Virus record (IMG/VR): IMGVR_UViG_3300031977_001241
Span: 1-39,462 of that record
Length of the DNA: 39,462 nt
Origin: a virus
Direction: 5' to 3' (one strand)
Every line of letters starts with the position of its first letter. The stretch's first letter is position 1. The notes beneath the pieces are model-generated. The model had not been told where the DNA came from and ran no database searches. It was given only the letters and a program-made list of their open reading frames with translations. Both the position numbers and the translations under genes were made by a program. Positions 1 through 8,359 of the stretch are shown piece after piece.

Positions 1-460
1 CTCTTACAAAGTCTATTGCGTTTTTGTAATATTCAGGTCTATGAATCTCACGACCACCGTTACCATCACCACCTAGAATATCAGTTCCTCGAAAATGAAT
101 ACCTACTGTGATAACATCATCTCTAAGTTTCTTTTTGTATTGATCCGAGATTTGTAAAAAATCTCTAGGATCTTGTTTTGTGACTCTCCAGAAAACATTA
201 TGAATTGCATACTCATCTACTTCATAATCTATATCTTTGCGAAAACTCATCGTAGGATTAGTAAGAATCTCTCTCCAAGATAGTTTAGTCTCTGGATTCT
301 CTGGTGACTTATGAGTTATGGTATTGGTGAAAAAACGTTGATCCTCCCACACGTTACATGAAACATCTTGCTTCTTCGATGCACCTAATTGAGCGAGAGT
401 ATTGTAGTGTAAAATTTTATTACCCATGCGACCACGGGTGATTTCATTTATTCTCAACAT
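1..460 (-). CDS. GT11-like (fucosyltransferase-type) glycosyltransferase, 3' part beyond window
   Basis: This reading frame is open to the left window edge, so only about 153 N-terminal residues are visible. I translated it by hand from ATG 460-458. It has two hallmarks of the GT11/O-fucosyltransferase superfamily: an N-terminal glycine/asparagine motif (RGRMGNKILHYNTLAQLG, compare GxGNQxFQYA) and the GDP-sugar-binding HxRxxD-type motif (IHFRGTD). The start overlaps the end of the upstream gene by 17 nt, so it belongs to the same glycan operon. GT11 enzymes usually transfer fucose from GDP-fucose. The true donor and acceptor are unknown, and the missing C-terminus prevents a domain check. Confidence 0.65.
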   Translation of the reverse strand, partial: MLRINEITRGRMGNKILHYNTLAQLGASKKQDVSCNVWEDQRFFTNTITHKSPENPETKLSWREILTNPTMSFRKDIDYEVDEYAIHNVFWRVTKQDPRDFLQISDQYKKKLRDDVITVGIHFRGTDILGGDGNGGREIHRPEYYKNAIDFVR

Positions 461-1382
461 AAGTGTTTTCTCTCAGATATTCTACAGAATCATTTTTGTA
501 TTCATCAAAGTCTTGTCTAGTGTGTTTTTGAAACGTTACACTATCGTAGTTATTTTCTCTCGTCTTGTCAATAACATATCTAAAGGACTCTTCTAAACTA
601 CTAAACTCCTCTGTCGTGTTGTCAATGACAGCCTCTGCTGGTAATCTATTTGTGCGAGAACCAAAGTTCATCTTAACTTTATGAAGATTACCTTTATAGG
701 CTAAGATTGAATTCAGAGGTCTACAAATTACACGATCACGGAAATGGGTTCTAGCGTAATTGAAATAAATTTCATATTCAGATGCTCTACCGTTAGCATC
801 ATGACTCTGATTATCAACGCTTAAATACTTATGATTGGTGATATCTAAGAATGCTTTCCAAAGAGGAGAGTCATGTTTAAGTTCAACGGTCTTTTTTAGT
901 TCAGTTAAGATGTCTCTAGAAAAGACCATGCTATGTGTGATACCAGACTTGTCATCAACTCGATTCAAACCAGGCACTAATTTTTTCATATGCTCATCAT
1001 ATGATGGATATTTTTCGTAACCAAAGTTGAAGTAGATCTTTCCAGACTCTTCTTCATAAAAATCAATCGGTCGTAAAAACATTGTATCCGAGTCAACAAT
1101 AAGATAATCATCTAATAAACCATCACAAGCCTCATGAGCGTAGAACTTTAATACCTGTTGATAATACCAAGTTGTTCTCCATCCTTCTCCGATGATATTC
1201 ACAACATCATCCAACGAAAACGGAAATGCACTTTCGGGAATCCACTCTGCTGAATCTGTCAACTTATCCTTTGATATAACATACACTTTGTTTACATTAA
1301 GAACATTCTTTCTTGCCTGTTCTATGCATAACTCTAAAGTCTCTGTGTCTTTGACATGCGTTGGTATAATTACATCAATCAT
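444..1382 (-). CDS. Glycosyltransferase-like protein (GT-A fold, DUF6492-type)
   Basis: The protein has 312 residues, no signal peptide and no membrane segment. It starts with a Rossmann-like strand (IDVIIPTH) and carries a DxD metal/nucleotide-sugar site in LIVDSDTMFLRPI, as in GT-A glycosyltransferases. The layout (IIPTH, then DSDTMFLRP, then a C-terminal helical part) resembles the DUF6492 family of putative sugar transferases. The ATG overlaps the upstream GT2 gene by 8 nt, and the next gene starts before this one stops. It likely acts in the cytoplasm on a glycan or virion acceptor. Substrate and linkage cannot be read from the sequence. Confidence 0.65.
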   Translation of the reverse strand: MIDVIIPTHVKDTETLELCIEQARKNVLNVNKVYVISKDKLTDSAEWIPESAFPFSLDDVVNIIGEGWRTTWYYQQVLKFYAHEACDGLLDDYLIVDSDTMFLRPIDFYEEESGKIYFNFGYEKYPSYDEHMKKLVPGLNRVDDKSGITHSMVFSRDILTELKKTVELKHDSPLWKAFLDITNHKYLSVDNQSHDANGRASEYEIYFNYARTHFRDRVICRPLNSILAYKGNLHKVKMNFGSRTNRLPAEAVIDNTTEEFSSLEESFRYVIDKTRENNYDSVTFQKHTRQDFDEYKNDSVEYLRENTYVENK

Positions 1383-2166
1383 CCGAGTCCTCCCACAACC
1401 ACTCAGGGTTTACTTCTTTTAGTTCCATGTTAGTCTCATCTCGACACTCTTCATGGTGCTTAATTCTATCTTGTAGATTGAACCCCATCGTATGAGATCT
1501 CATGACAGCATATTCCTCATCTTTTTTACCAGTCTTAAAGTGTTCTGTTATTTTACCATAATGCAAAATACCAGTTTCATTTGACTCACCATATACGCCT
1601 GGAACATTCACGGGTTCCATTGGTAGAATGTGGTGGTCTGTTCTGTGCTTATAGTCGAACCCATCCCTCCACTTCATTAAGAATCCTTTTTTCGATCCAC
1701 CACCTAGTCCATGAACAGCAGGACCGCAGAATGGATTGTAGTTGACTTCAACACCCTGAGATGTAGAAAACTTATCTACTCTGTAGTGACTCTCATCACC
1801 CCACAAATGCACGAAAGGTAACTTCCATAAATCAACCGAGTCATCTCTTTCATCAATAAAGTCAGGCATATTTCTAAACGGTATTTCATCCCCGTCCAAG
1901 AAGAGAACATAATCAGGATTGTGTGGTTTGATTGCTTGAATCGCTATGTTTTTTTGAACACCATCAGTTCTTGTTTTCCAGTCGTGTTCTACATTTACAT
2001 TCCATTCTACCTTATCGAATGACCTACAGATAGATTCTGTGTTGTCTGTGCTATGATCATCAACGATGATAATTTTATCACAAAAACGATTTAGAACATT
2101 GAGTGTTTTCTCTATGATCCACTCTTCATTTTTAATTCCAAGTGATGCGATGACTTTTTTCTTCAC
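1375..2166 (-). CDS. GT2-family glycosyltransferase
   Basis: The protein has 263 residues. The N-terminus is the standard GT2 nucleotide-binding pattern: KVIASLGIKNEEWIIEKTL, then IIIVDDHSTDNT, then the DxD box LFLDGDEI at about residue 91. This fits an inverting GT-A enzyme using a UDP-, GDP- or CMP-sugar. The start is a GTG overlapping the upstream stop as GTGA, with an AGGAG ribosome site about 8 nt upstream, so translation is probably coupled. It may act on glycan chains with its GT neighbours. Specificity is unknown. Confidence 0.8.
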   Translation of the reverse strand: MKKKVIASLGIKNEEWIIEKTLNVLNRFCDKIIIVDDHSTDNTESICRSFDKVEWNVNVEHDWKTRTDGVQKNIAIQAIKPHNPDYVLFLDGDEIPFRNMPDFIDERDDSVDLWKLPFVHLWGDESHYRVDKFSTSQGVEVNYNPFCGPAVHGLGGGSKKGFLMKWRDGFDYKHRTDHHILPMEPVNVPGVYGESNETGILHYGKITEHFKTGKKDEEYAVMRSHTMGFNLQDRIKHHEECRDETNMELKEVNPEWLWEDSDD

Positions 2167-3104
2167 AGTGAAATCTCCTCTAATTTACCAAAATCGTTAA
2201 ACATTTGAAACCCATACTTCTGTTCTATTTTTCTAACTTCTTCTCTCCAGTCCATGACAAATTGTATTCTTGTTTCGGGTCTAGGTTCACCGCCTCTATT
2301 CTTTACAACCCAACCATGAGGAAAGTCTCTCGTTTTAAATAGTCCATGTGTTCCACCCCATGACTTGTGATGTTGCCACGGTCTTGACATCAAGAAGTGA
2401 GCAAAGGACACTTTCTCTTTTACCTCACGATAATCTAAATCTAAGTATTCATCATTCTGACCCGACGCTCTATGAAACTGGTAGTTCCATAAGATGTCTA
2501 ACTTTTTAATTTCGAAGTCACCTGATTTACGAAGAAAGTCAGAATATTGATTGTATCCAGATCCTATCGCAGATAATACTTGTTGGTCATGAACTTTACC
2601 TCCATGATATCTTTCGTAAGCAATCGTAGACATTGGAGTATAGGCATTAATAAATTTTGTGTATAAATCTTTATTAACCATCTTCTCGTTGTTGAATAAA
2701 ATTACACCTGAGTTAAATTCGTTTTTTGTTTCAAGTTCTCTTGCAGCAATTTCAAGGTCATCATTGAGTAAACTAAGGTCTAATGTTTTATTACAATACA
2801 CATCAGCATCAATGAATATGCTATACTTATAACCCAAGTCATGAAGAAGTGCAGGAGCAGCACACCACCAAAAACTCTGAGAAGGCCAGTTTTGATTGTA
2901 TCTATCGAAAGTCTCTTTCAAATCAATTCTAAGTGTAGTGATATCAAAACGTTTTACCAGTTCGATTTCTTCGTCTGGTGCATCTGTAACAATGAAAGGT
3001 GTAAAATCATTTTTGTTACAAGCGATGTGCAACGCTACAATCATTTGGGGAATATATTTTTTATCTCCTGTGCAGAAGATTGCAACATCATTCCTGTTTA
3101 ACAT
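2163..3104 (-). CDS. GT8-like glycosyltransferase
   Basis: The protein is about 313 residues from the chosen start. It resembles GT8/glycogenin-like retaining transferases: an N-terminal strand (DVAIFCTGDKKYIPQM), a DxD motif in YSIFIDADVYC, and a downstream NSGVILFNN segment typical of the family. I prefer ATG 3104 to the one at 3113 because the GGGGAG ribosome site lies about 9 nt before 3104 but directly abuts 3113. It overlaps the end of the FkbM methyltransferase gene and is followed by the GT2 gene through a GTGA junction. Donor and acceptor are unknown. Confidence 0.7.
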   Translation of the reverse strand: MLNRNDVAIFCTGDKKYIPQMIVALHIACNKNDFTPFIVTDAPDEEIELVKRFDITTLRIDLKETFDRYNQNWPSQSFWWCAAPALLHDLGYKYSIFIDADVYCNKTLDLSLLNDDLEIAARELETKNEFNSGVILFNNEKMVNKDLYTKFINAYTPMSTIAYERYHGGKVHDQQVLSAIGSGYNQYSDFLRKSGDFEIKKLDILWNYQFHRASGQNDEYLDLDYREVKEKVSFAHFLMSRPWQHHKSWGGTHGLFKTRDFPHGWVVKNRGGEPRPETRIQFVMDWREEVRKIEQKYGFQMFNDFGKLEEISL

Positions 3105-3738
3105 AAAGAGCATCTCCCCATTTTTGATTACCTACCAGTTTTGTTTCCACACGTTGGAATCCCCACAGATCACCCAACAACTCGTCAAGGTCGCTCATCT
3201 GTACGCAGTCTTCATAGAGTTCATCGTTGTTTACTTCCGTGTAAATATAATCTACATCACACAATGTGTGTGCAGCACCTTTGAAAACTTCAAGTTCATA
3301 TCCCTGAACATCAATATTAATAAAGTTAAACTTACTGGTATCAACGTTGTGTTCAATAACAAACTTATCTAAAAAAGTCTGTCGAACGCTGATCTCTTCA
3401 TCAAATGTAATCTTTGGATAGAGTTCTAAATGCACCTTAGGTTTAAGTAAGGAACATGACATTGATTGATTTTCTGTCTCCACATAGAGCGTTTTATCAC
3501 CATCTCTGTGTCCGAGAGCGATGTTCTCCATATGAATATTCATACCATCGGTTTCTTGTGAGTCGATGTATTCTTTTAATTTTAAATAGTTAGGTCCGTA
3601 TGCTTCGAAGAAAATAATGTTGTTGATACACCACTTCTTGTATGATTCAAACTCTTGACCATGATGTGCGCCGATATGATACACACCTTTAATATTCAGG
3701 GAGTGCTTCCCTATTAAATCAGATAACTTCAACAACAT
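3088..3738 (-). CDS. FkbM-family SAM-dependent methyltransferase
   Basis: The protein has 216 residues. The pattern is that of FkbM/Methyltransf_21 enzymes: GVYHIGAHHGQE (SAM-binding motif I with the FkbM-type histidine), FFEAYGPN (acidic residue after strand 2), INIDVQGYELEVFKGA (the diagnostic DVQGxE segment) and a C-terminal YTEVNN. FkbM proteins O-methylate sugars or polyketides, and in polysaccharide loci they cap or decorate glycans. A GGGAG ribosome site sits 6 nt before the ATG, and the gene overlaps its upstream neighbour by 20 nt. Sugar O-methylation is inferred from the glycan context. Confidence 0.85.
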   Translation of the reverse strand: MLLKLSDLIGKHSLNIKGVYHIGAHHGQEFESYKKWCINNIIFFEAYGPNYLKLKEYIDSQETDGMNIHMENIALGHRDGDKTLYVETENQSMSCSLLKPKVHLELYPKITFDEEISVRQTFLDKFVIEHNVDTSKFNFINIDVQGYELEVFKGAAHTLCDVDYIYTEVNNDELYEDCVQMSDLDELLGDLWGFQRVETKLVGNQKWGDALYVKQE

Positions 3739-4543
3739 TTACTTCTCCCATCATTAATTTGAGTTGCTCGTCTGAGCATTCCCATTCACCTAAACCGATG
3801 TAGTCCTCAAACACATGTCTTATAATTGTAAAAGGATCTCCATTATCAAACTCAGTACCAAACACATCGGTGCAAACATTTGGACACCACAAAGTATGTA
3901 TGTTCTTTGACAGTAATGCTTGCATCCAACCGAACGTACCGAATCCTATTGCTAACTTCTTCGCACTTAAGATGATGCTAATGCTGGTTTTAAGATTTGT
4001 GTGTGATACATAAGAATTTTCATATTTGTCTAGTATTCCTTTTACGCAAGGATTTTTGTCATCCTCCGAGACAATAATAATCTTCTTCGGATTCGCTTCA
4101 CTGATAACCTTATCGTAAAATGTCATTGGGGGTTGAGCATAGTTTTTGTGTACCCACCCACCAAAAATATTACCGCTACGAATGTGAATCACTAAGTCAT
4201 CATCTGTTAAATTAATATCTTCATACTCTAAATGAGGATGAATATCCTGCTGTAATATTTCTCTACGAGTGTCATTACTAATCTCATGACCGTAACACTC
4301 GTCCTTGAAATAAAACTTACTCTCAAGTGTTTCGTTACATCCACCTCCGCTCGTATATGAAAAGTTCGGAAGTCGTGATAAAAATTGATAAGCCTCATCA
4401 CAGGTTCCCATATTCGGAAGCATGAGTAGTGACTTTGTATTCTTCGCTAAGTCAATAGCATTAGTAAGTTGTACGAGACTATTACCAAAATGTATAAATT
4501 TTGAAACCTGTAAGTTATAACCTTGCTTATCTAAAGAGTGCAT
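3719..4543 (-). CDS. Fucosyltransferase-like (GT-B/O-FucT superfamily) protein
   Basis: The protein has 274 residues. It contains an N-terminal GN motif (FIHFGNSLVQLTNAIDLA) similar to GT11 GxGNQ, a central VIHIRSGNIF that matches the position of the family's HxRxGD nucleotide-sugar motif, and a late IGFGTFGWMQALL comparable to the SxS/FGW segment that closes the active site. A clear AAGGAGG ribosome site lies 7 nt before the ATG. It is one of three proteins of this superfamily in the island. Activity is uncertain because HIRSGN replaces the usual HxRxxD. Confidence 0.55.
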   Translation of the reverse strand: MHSLDKQGYNLQVSKFIHFGNSLVQLTNAIDLAKNTKSLLMLPNMGTCDEAYQFLSRLPNFSYTSGGGCNETLESKFYFKDECYGHEISNDTRREILQQDIHPHLEYEDINLTDDDLVIHIRSGNIFGGWVHKNYAQPPMTFYDKVISEANPKKIIIVSEDDKNPCVKGILDKYENSYVSHTNLKTSISIILSAKKLAIGFGTFGWMQALLSKNIHTLWCPNVCTDVFGTEFDNGDPFTIIRHVFEDYIGLGEWECSDEQLKLMMGEVNVVEVI

Positions 4544-5618
4544 CTACTTCCTCCTTATCAATCGTATATCTTACAAGTTTACCTTGTGTTGACATGAAAC
4601 CCTCATGCACATACAAAGCAACCTTATCGTCCTCAACTCGAAACGATGCTACATGCGGGAAGTCCATATGACCATTCGTTTGACCTTCAAACAAACTACC
4701 CACCGTTCTCCAATTTTCACCATTGTCAGATATCATGATTTGAGTTTTAGTGTCATAGTAACGACGATTACTATCGGAGATGATTTCATTTTTAAAGTGT
4801 GGGGGGAAGGCGAGATACTTACTCGCGTAAGGTTTTGCACACATGAAGTATAAGTTACCATGATCAAAATCAAAAGATGGATCGGTTTTGATAAGTTTAG
4901 GCTTAGACCAGTTTACTAAATCTTTTGATCGTGAATACATCACATGACGGACACCAAGTTTTAGATTACCTCTCATGTATATAACGTAATCATCTTGGTT
5001 CCTGTCATAAAAAATACTTGGATGGGTATCGAACGCTAGACACTCCTCATACGGACTCTCACACTCTGTGAGTGTGCTGAATATTGGTTTGTCGTGATAC
5101 TCCGTCCACTCGATACCATTATGTGATTTAAATATGTAAAGACCATTTGCGTGTCTAGGGTGATAAAAGTCATCGTGAAATAGTAACTTAGTAAACTCAG
5201 GCCACACGGGATCTTTGAACTCCACCACATCTAAGTCACCACTAATCTCGCAGTCATTTAATTCACCGTACAGTGATGCTTGGTGTAAACCTAATGTCCA
5301 CGGAGTCTTTACCGATGCACGACCAACGTGGTATCCGCCCACTGCCTTGTATCGCTCATCATCAGGAGTATTCGGATTTGAATCATAAAAGACACTAAAG
5401 TTATGAGCGGATAGAGATTTCTTAATGATATTGTTATACAAAGGTTTGCGATAGCCTGCACCACTTCGTTGTGCATAGTGAACCTCTTTGGGTGTTTCCA
5501 TTTGGTAATAAATTTTATCTTCTACAACATGTGGATATTGACCAGCGAGTATGCCTTTACACTCTCTAGTCTTCTCTCTAAAATTTACTACTTCCTCACA
5601 GCGTGTTAGTGACTTCAC
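4527..5618 (-). CDS. Beta-propeller glycosidase-like protein (GH43/GH32-type fold)
   Basis: The protein has 363 residues without a signal peptide. It shows repeated blade-like segments of five-bladed beta-propeller glycosidases: FKSHNGIEWTEYHDKPI, FDTHPSIFYDRNQDDYVIY, MYSRSKDLVNWSKPKLI and IMISDNGENWRTVGSLF. The recurring 'SxDxxxW' pattern is typical of GH43/GH32/GH62-like and GH130-like proteins. The start is GTG in a GTGA junction with the upstream methyltransferase, preceded by GAGGAAG. A hydrolase or phosphorylase inside a biosynthetic cluster could trim a glycan, or the fold could be used only for sugar binding. I cannot assign catalytic acids. Confidence 0.55.
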   Translation of the reverse strand: MKSLTRCEEVVNFREKTRECKGILAGQYPHVVEDKIYYQMETPKEVHYAQRSGAGYRKPLYNNIIKKSLSAHNFSVFYDSNPNTPDDERYKAVGGYHVGRASVKTPWTLGLHQASLYGELNDCEISGDLDVVEFKDPVWPEFTKLLFHDDFYHPRHANGLYIFKSHNGIEWTEYHDKPIFSTLTECESPYEECLAFDTHPSIFYDRNQDDYVIYMRGNLKLGVRHVMYSRSKDLVNWSKPKLIKTDPSFDFDHGNLYFMCAKPYASKYLAFPPHFKNEIISDSNRRYYDTKTQIMISDNGENWRTVGSLFEGQTNGHMDFPHVASFRVEDDKVALYVHEGFMSTQGKLVRYTIDKEEVDALFR

Positions 5619-6394
5619 TTCTTCCTCATTCTATAAACTACAATTGCACCACTAGACTCATTCGTTACATAGTATTTATTCGCATTGTATAACCACTCAA
5701 GGAGATCATCAACTTTACTGTTATCCATATTTGCATCTCGTAGAGCGTTACGAAGTCTTTTATTAAAATCACGAATCATAGTATCACCAGAACCCCAGTC
5801 TTGGTGGATTGATTCATATTCTAAATCATAGTTGTTTTCATCACAGAACTTTTGCATATCAAATGGACATATGAAGTGTAAGTCTGTAAGTGACATTGGA
5901 ACGTTAAACAGTTTTGCAAGCGTCATCCAAACATACCCACGAGGATTTAAAAATGACGGTGAACTTGTGACGAAAAAACCACCGTCTTTTACTTTCGTAT
6001 CCATGATATTTTTAACTTCAGTCCACGGGTCATCTAAGTGTTCCATAACACCCTGCATCGTAACGATATCAAAAGACTCATCTAACTCTTTATAATCTTT
6101 ACAAACATACTCCGCATTTTTGTGTCCAAATTTTTCGTAAGCGTTTTTTATAGCCTCTTCACTATAATCCACACCGACAGAAACAAAAGCACCAGCCTCC
6201 GCGAGCATAGCGACCAGCATACCCTCACCGCATCCTATATCAAGCACTGACTTATCAGACAAAATACCATTAGTTTCTTTTAATACTCTACTAGCGAGAG
6301 CATGTGATTCTTCAAATACATTACATGTGAAGAAGTTATTTGATCCTCCCTTGAACACTTCATCATATTTATTTCTGAGGTCTTCGTTTCTCAT
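5615..6394 (-). CDS. Class I SAM-dependent methyltransferase
   Basis: The protein has 259 residues. It has the Methyltransf_11/UbiE-like core: VLDIGCGEGMLVAML (motif I), VGVDYSEEAI (motif II, acidic residue binding the SAM ribose), and FDIVTMQGVMEHLDDP (motif IV with a typical EHL). It is wedged between a GT and a beta-propeller protein with 4-nt ATGA and GTGA overlaps, so it probably methylates a sugar or glycan end. The substrate is unknown, and small-molecule methylation cannot be excluded. Confidence 0.8.
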   Translation of the reverse strand: MRNEDLRNKYDEVFKGGSNNFFTCNVFEESHALASRVLKETNGILSDKSVLDIGCGEGMLVAMLAEAGAFVSVGVDYSEEAIKNAYEKFGHKNAEYVCKDYKELDESFDIVTMQGVMEHLDDPWTEVKNIMDTKVKDGGFFVTSSPSFLNPRGYVWMTLAKLFNVPMSLTDLHFICPFDMQKFCDENNYDLEYESIHQDWGSGDTMIRDFNKRLRNALRDANMDNSKVDDLLEWLYNANKYYVTNESSGAIVVYRMRKK

Positions 6395-7113
6395 AATACT
6401 GGTTCATCTCCTGTGTATTTGGGTCGAATGTGACGTACAATAGACCTTGGATTCATTCTGTAGTTTGCTTTATCTCTAATTCTAAGTGACCATTCTAAAT
6501 CTTCGGACTGACTATATACCAAGGATTCATCTAAAGGATTCTCTTGCATAAACTTTTTCTTTGCAACCCAATAAGATCCTGAGATGTATGAGTATTTTGC
6601 AGCACTGGAGTCATCGTAGTCCATGAGTTGACGTTTTCTATAATTAGGATGATCCCACGATAACCAATCTCTAAATCTATTACCCCAGATGTCTTCAACA
6701 CGATTCATGCAGACATCCCACTCGTCACCAAACACCACAAAGTTTGCAAACCACCCAGGCATAAATGCGTGATAATCGTGGATGTAAACTACGTTTTCAT
6801 ATTTTGCTTGATCTGTAATCAAGTTTTTCTTTTTTGTAATCCAACCGCCTCTCTTGATTTGGTTTTCCTTACACCACTGCTCGTTACCAGCGAGTCCGCT
6901 GTCCTCATCAAAGGGAATATGTACGATGTCCTGTCTGTTATGAAGAGATCCTCCGTGTCTACCTTCTTTCACAACAGGTCCACCCACGATGATAATTTCG
7001 TATTCAGGTATATTTTGAGTGCGAATAGATTCGACTATGCATCGAATACGATCTTGCCATGCAAAACAAGTTTGCTCAGGTGGAGCAGTCGTAATACCAA
7101 AAGTAAATTTCAC
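6391..7113 (-). CDS. GT2-like glycosyltransferase
   Basis: The protein has 240 residues. The features are those of a GT-A transferase: FTFGITTAPPEQ at the N-terminus, YEIIIVGGP for strand 2, a VVYIHDYHAFMPGW segment in the DxD region (DYH instead of DxD), and a C-terminal SEDLEWSLRIRD resembling the ED/QxxRW acceptor-site helix. The start is GTG overlapping the upstream cytidylyltransferase stop as GTGA, with AAGGGA upstream. The degenerate DxD makes it less certain that it is metal-dependent or active. Confidence 0.6.
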   Translation of the reverse strand: MKFTFGITTAPPEQTCFAWQDRIRCIVESIRTQNIPEYEIIIVGGPVVKEGRHGGSLHNRQDIVHIPFDEDSGLAGNEQWCKENQIKRGGWITKKKNLITDQAKYENVVYIHDYHAFMPGWFANFVVFGDEWDVCMNRVEDIWGNRFRDWLSWDHPNYRKRQLMDYDDSSAAKYSYISGSYWVAKKKFMQENPLDESLVYSQSEDLEWSLRIRDKANYRMNPRSIVRHIRPKYTGDEPVL

Positions 7114-7775
7114 TGTAGTCCCTTATAAACGACTTCAGAAATTTTAAAGTCTAACTCAGTGTCGATGTCCATCGCTTCATGACAAGGAATATCCACAAAC
7201 ATTGGTTTTCTTCCGATCAAGTCTCCCTGCAACATAGTTTTTTTAGGAGTAATAATACCACCCCAACAAATACTAACCACTTCTGGTAACTCTTGACTGT
7301 TCGGTTGATTGCCTGGTTCATAGTTTAGAGGTTCGTAACCATAAGGTGTATTAATCCAAAGGTGGTGATTAATAGTATGACATGCTACAACACTCTCACT
7401 GGTTCCTTCGTTTTCGCTATGAAGATTTACTAAACGCTGATATGTTTCAGTTGACATCATAGGATAACATACACTCGCAGATAAAACATAATCTGTTTCA
7501 ATGGTTTTTGCTACATGCTTATACAACTCACTCGGTGTAGTCTCCGATGTTGCATATGCTTTATCTCGCAGAACGGTTCTACAACCACTCTCGATAGCAA
7601 TACCCAACATGTTTTGACAGTCAGAGTTTACAACAATCTCATGAATACCTTCGACCTCTTTCAGAGTCTTAATTTTATTCTCTAGCAGGTTTGTATCTGC
7701 AAACTCTCGAATATTTTTATTCTTACAGCGAACAGATCCACTACGAACCATAATTAAAGCGGTAATGTCAGACAT
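7110..7775 (-). CDS. CMP-sugar synthetase (acylneuraminate/Kdo-type cytidylyltransferase)
   Basis: The protein has 221 residues from the chosen ATG. It follows the NeuA/KdsB family: ALIMVRSGSVRCKNKNI is the CTP-binding N-terminal motif (RxGSxRxxxKNI), followed by EIVVNSDCQ, a LLRD-like TVLRDKAYATSE and a C-terminal CHEAMDIDTELDF with the metal-binding DID motif. The enzyme activates an acidic sugar (sialic, legionaminic, pseudaminic or Kdo type) as its CMP derivative. ATG 7775 has AAAGGA upstream and overlaps the SIS gene by 8 nt; longer in-frame starts lie inside that gene. The exact sugar is not determinable here. Confidence 0.85.
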   Translation of the reverse strand: MSDITALIMVRSGSVRCKNKNIREFADTNLLENKIKTLKEVEGIHEIVVNSDCQNMLGIAIESGCRTVLRDKAYATSETTPSELYKHVAKTIETDYVLSASVCYPMMSTETYQRLVNLHSENEGTSESVVACHTINHHLWINTPYGYEPLNYEPGNQPNSQELPEVVSICWGGIITPKKTMLQGDLIGRKPMFVDIPCHEAMDIDTELDFKISEVVYKGLQ

Positions 7776-8346
7776 GCTTGATTCCTTTCGTTCCGTACTT
7801 TCTATCATTCTCTGCTTTGATTGTTGGACACGCATGACCCGCACCATGAATCAATTCATAGAAAGACATAACAGATAAGATTTCATGGGAGTGAAAAAAG
7901 ATGTTATCAAAGCATATTTCGTTTATCGTGTCTCTATCTAATCTTGCTGACTTCACACCAGTAATGATCGTGGTATCAAACCCTTGATCATCAGCCCAAC
8001 GTAAAGCACCCAAGACATTAGCGGAGTTTCCTGAACCAGAGTATCCTAATACTAAGGTTTTTTTGTCTAAGTCAGCGTACGCTTCCAACCATCGCTCAAA
8101 GATATTTTCATAACCATGATCATTTGCAATTGAAGTCAGATGTGACTGACTGTCTAAACAATGCACTTTCTTATTTGTAAGTCGTGTAGCATCAGCAGCA
8201 CCATGACTTGCAACTGCCATGTTACCACCATTACCAATCATGTAGATTACTTCTGCCTCATTGAATTGTTTCTGTAGAGTTTTCCACTCTTCAGTCTCAA
8301 CTGCTTGAGACAACTTTTCTTCAAGTCCTTCAAATACTGTTAACAT
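7768..8346 (-). CDS. SIS-domain sugar-phosphate isomerase (GmhA-like)
   Basis: The protein has 192 residues. It matches sedoheptulose-7-phosphate isomerase/GmhA-like SIS proteins: VIYMIGNGGNMAVASHGAAD (phosphosugar-binding loop), LTSIANDHGYENIFERWL (compare GmhA LTxISNDxGYExVF) and LVLGYSGSGNSANVL (the SIS GxSGxS loop). It would make or bind a phosphorylated ketose or heptose upstream of an activated sugar. Its pairing with a cytidylyltransferase rather than an HddC-type guanylyltransferase is unusual. It is the first gene after a good sigma70-like promoter and has an AAAGGAG ribosome site, so it may head a transcript for the left part of the island. Confidence 0.8.
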   Translation of the reverse strand: MLTVFEGLEEKLSQAVETEEWKTLQKQFNEAEVIYMIGNGGNMAVASHGAADATRLTNKKVHCLDSQSHLTSIANDHGYENIFERWLEAYADLDKKTLVLGYSGSGNSANVLGALRWADDQGFDTTIITGVKSARLDRDTINEICFDNIFFHSHEILSVMSFYELIHGAGHACPTIKAENDRKYGTKGIKHV

Positions 8347-8359
8347 AAAAACTCCTTTC

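Noticed and set aside
2896-3372. 158-codon plus-strand frame
   Set aside because: It is antisense to two well-supported genes (GT8-like and FkbM) and has no ribosome site or recognisable domain.
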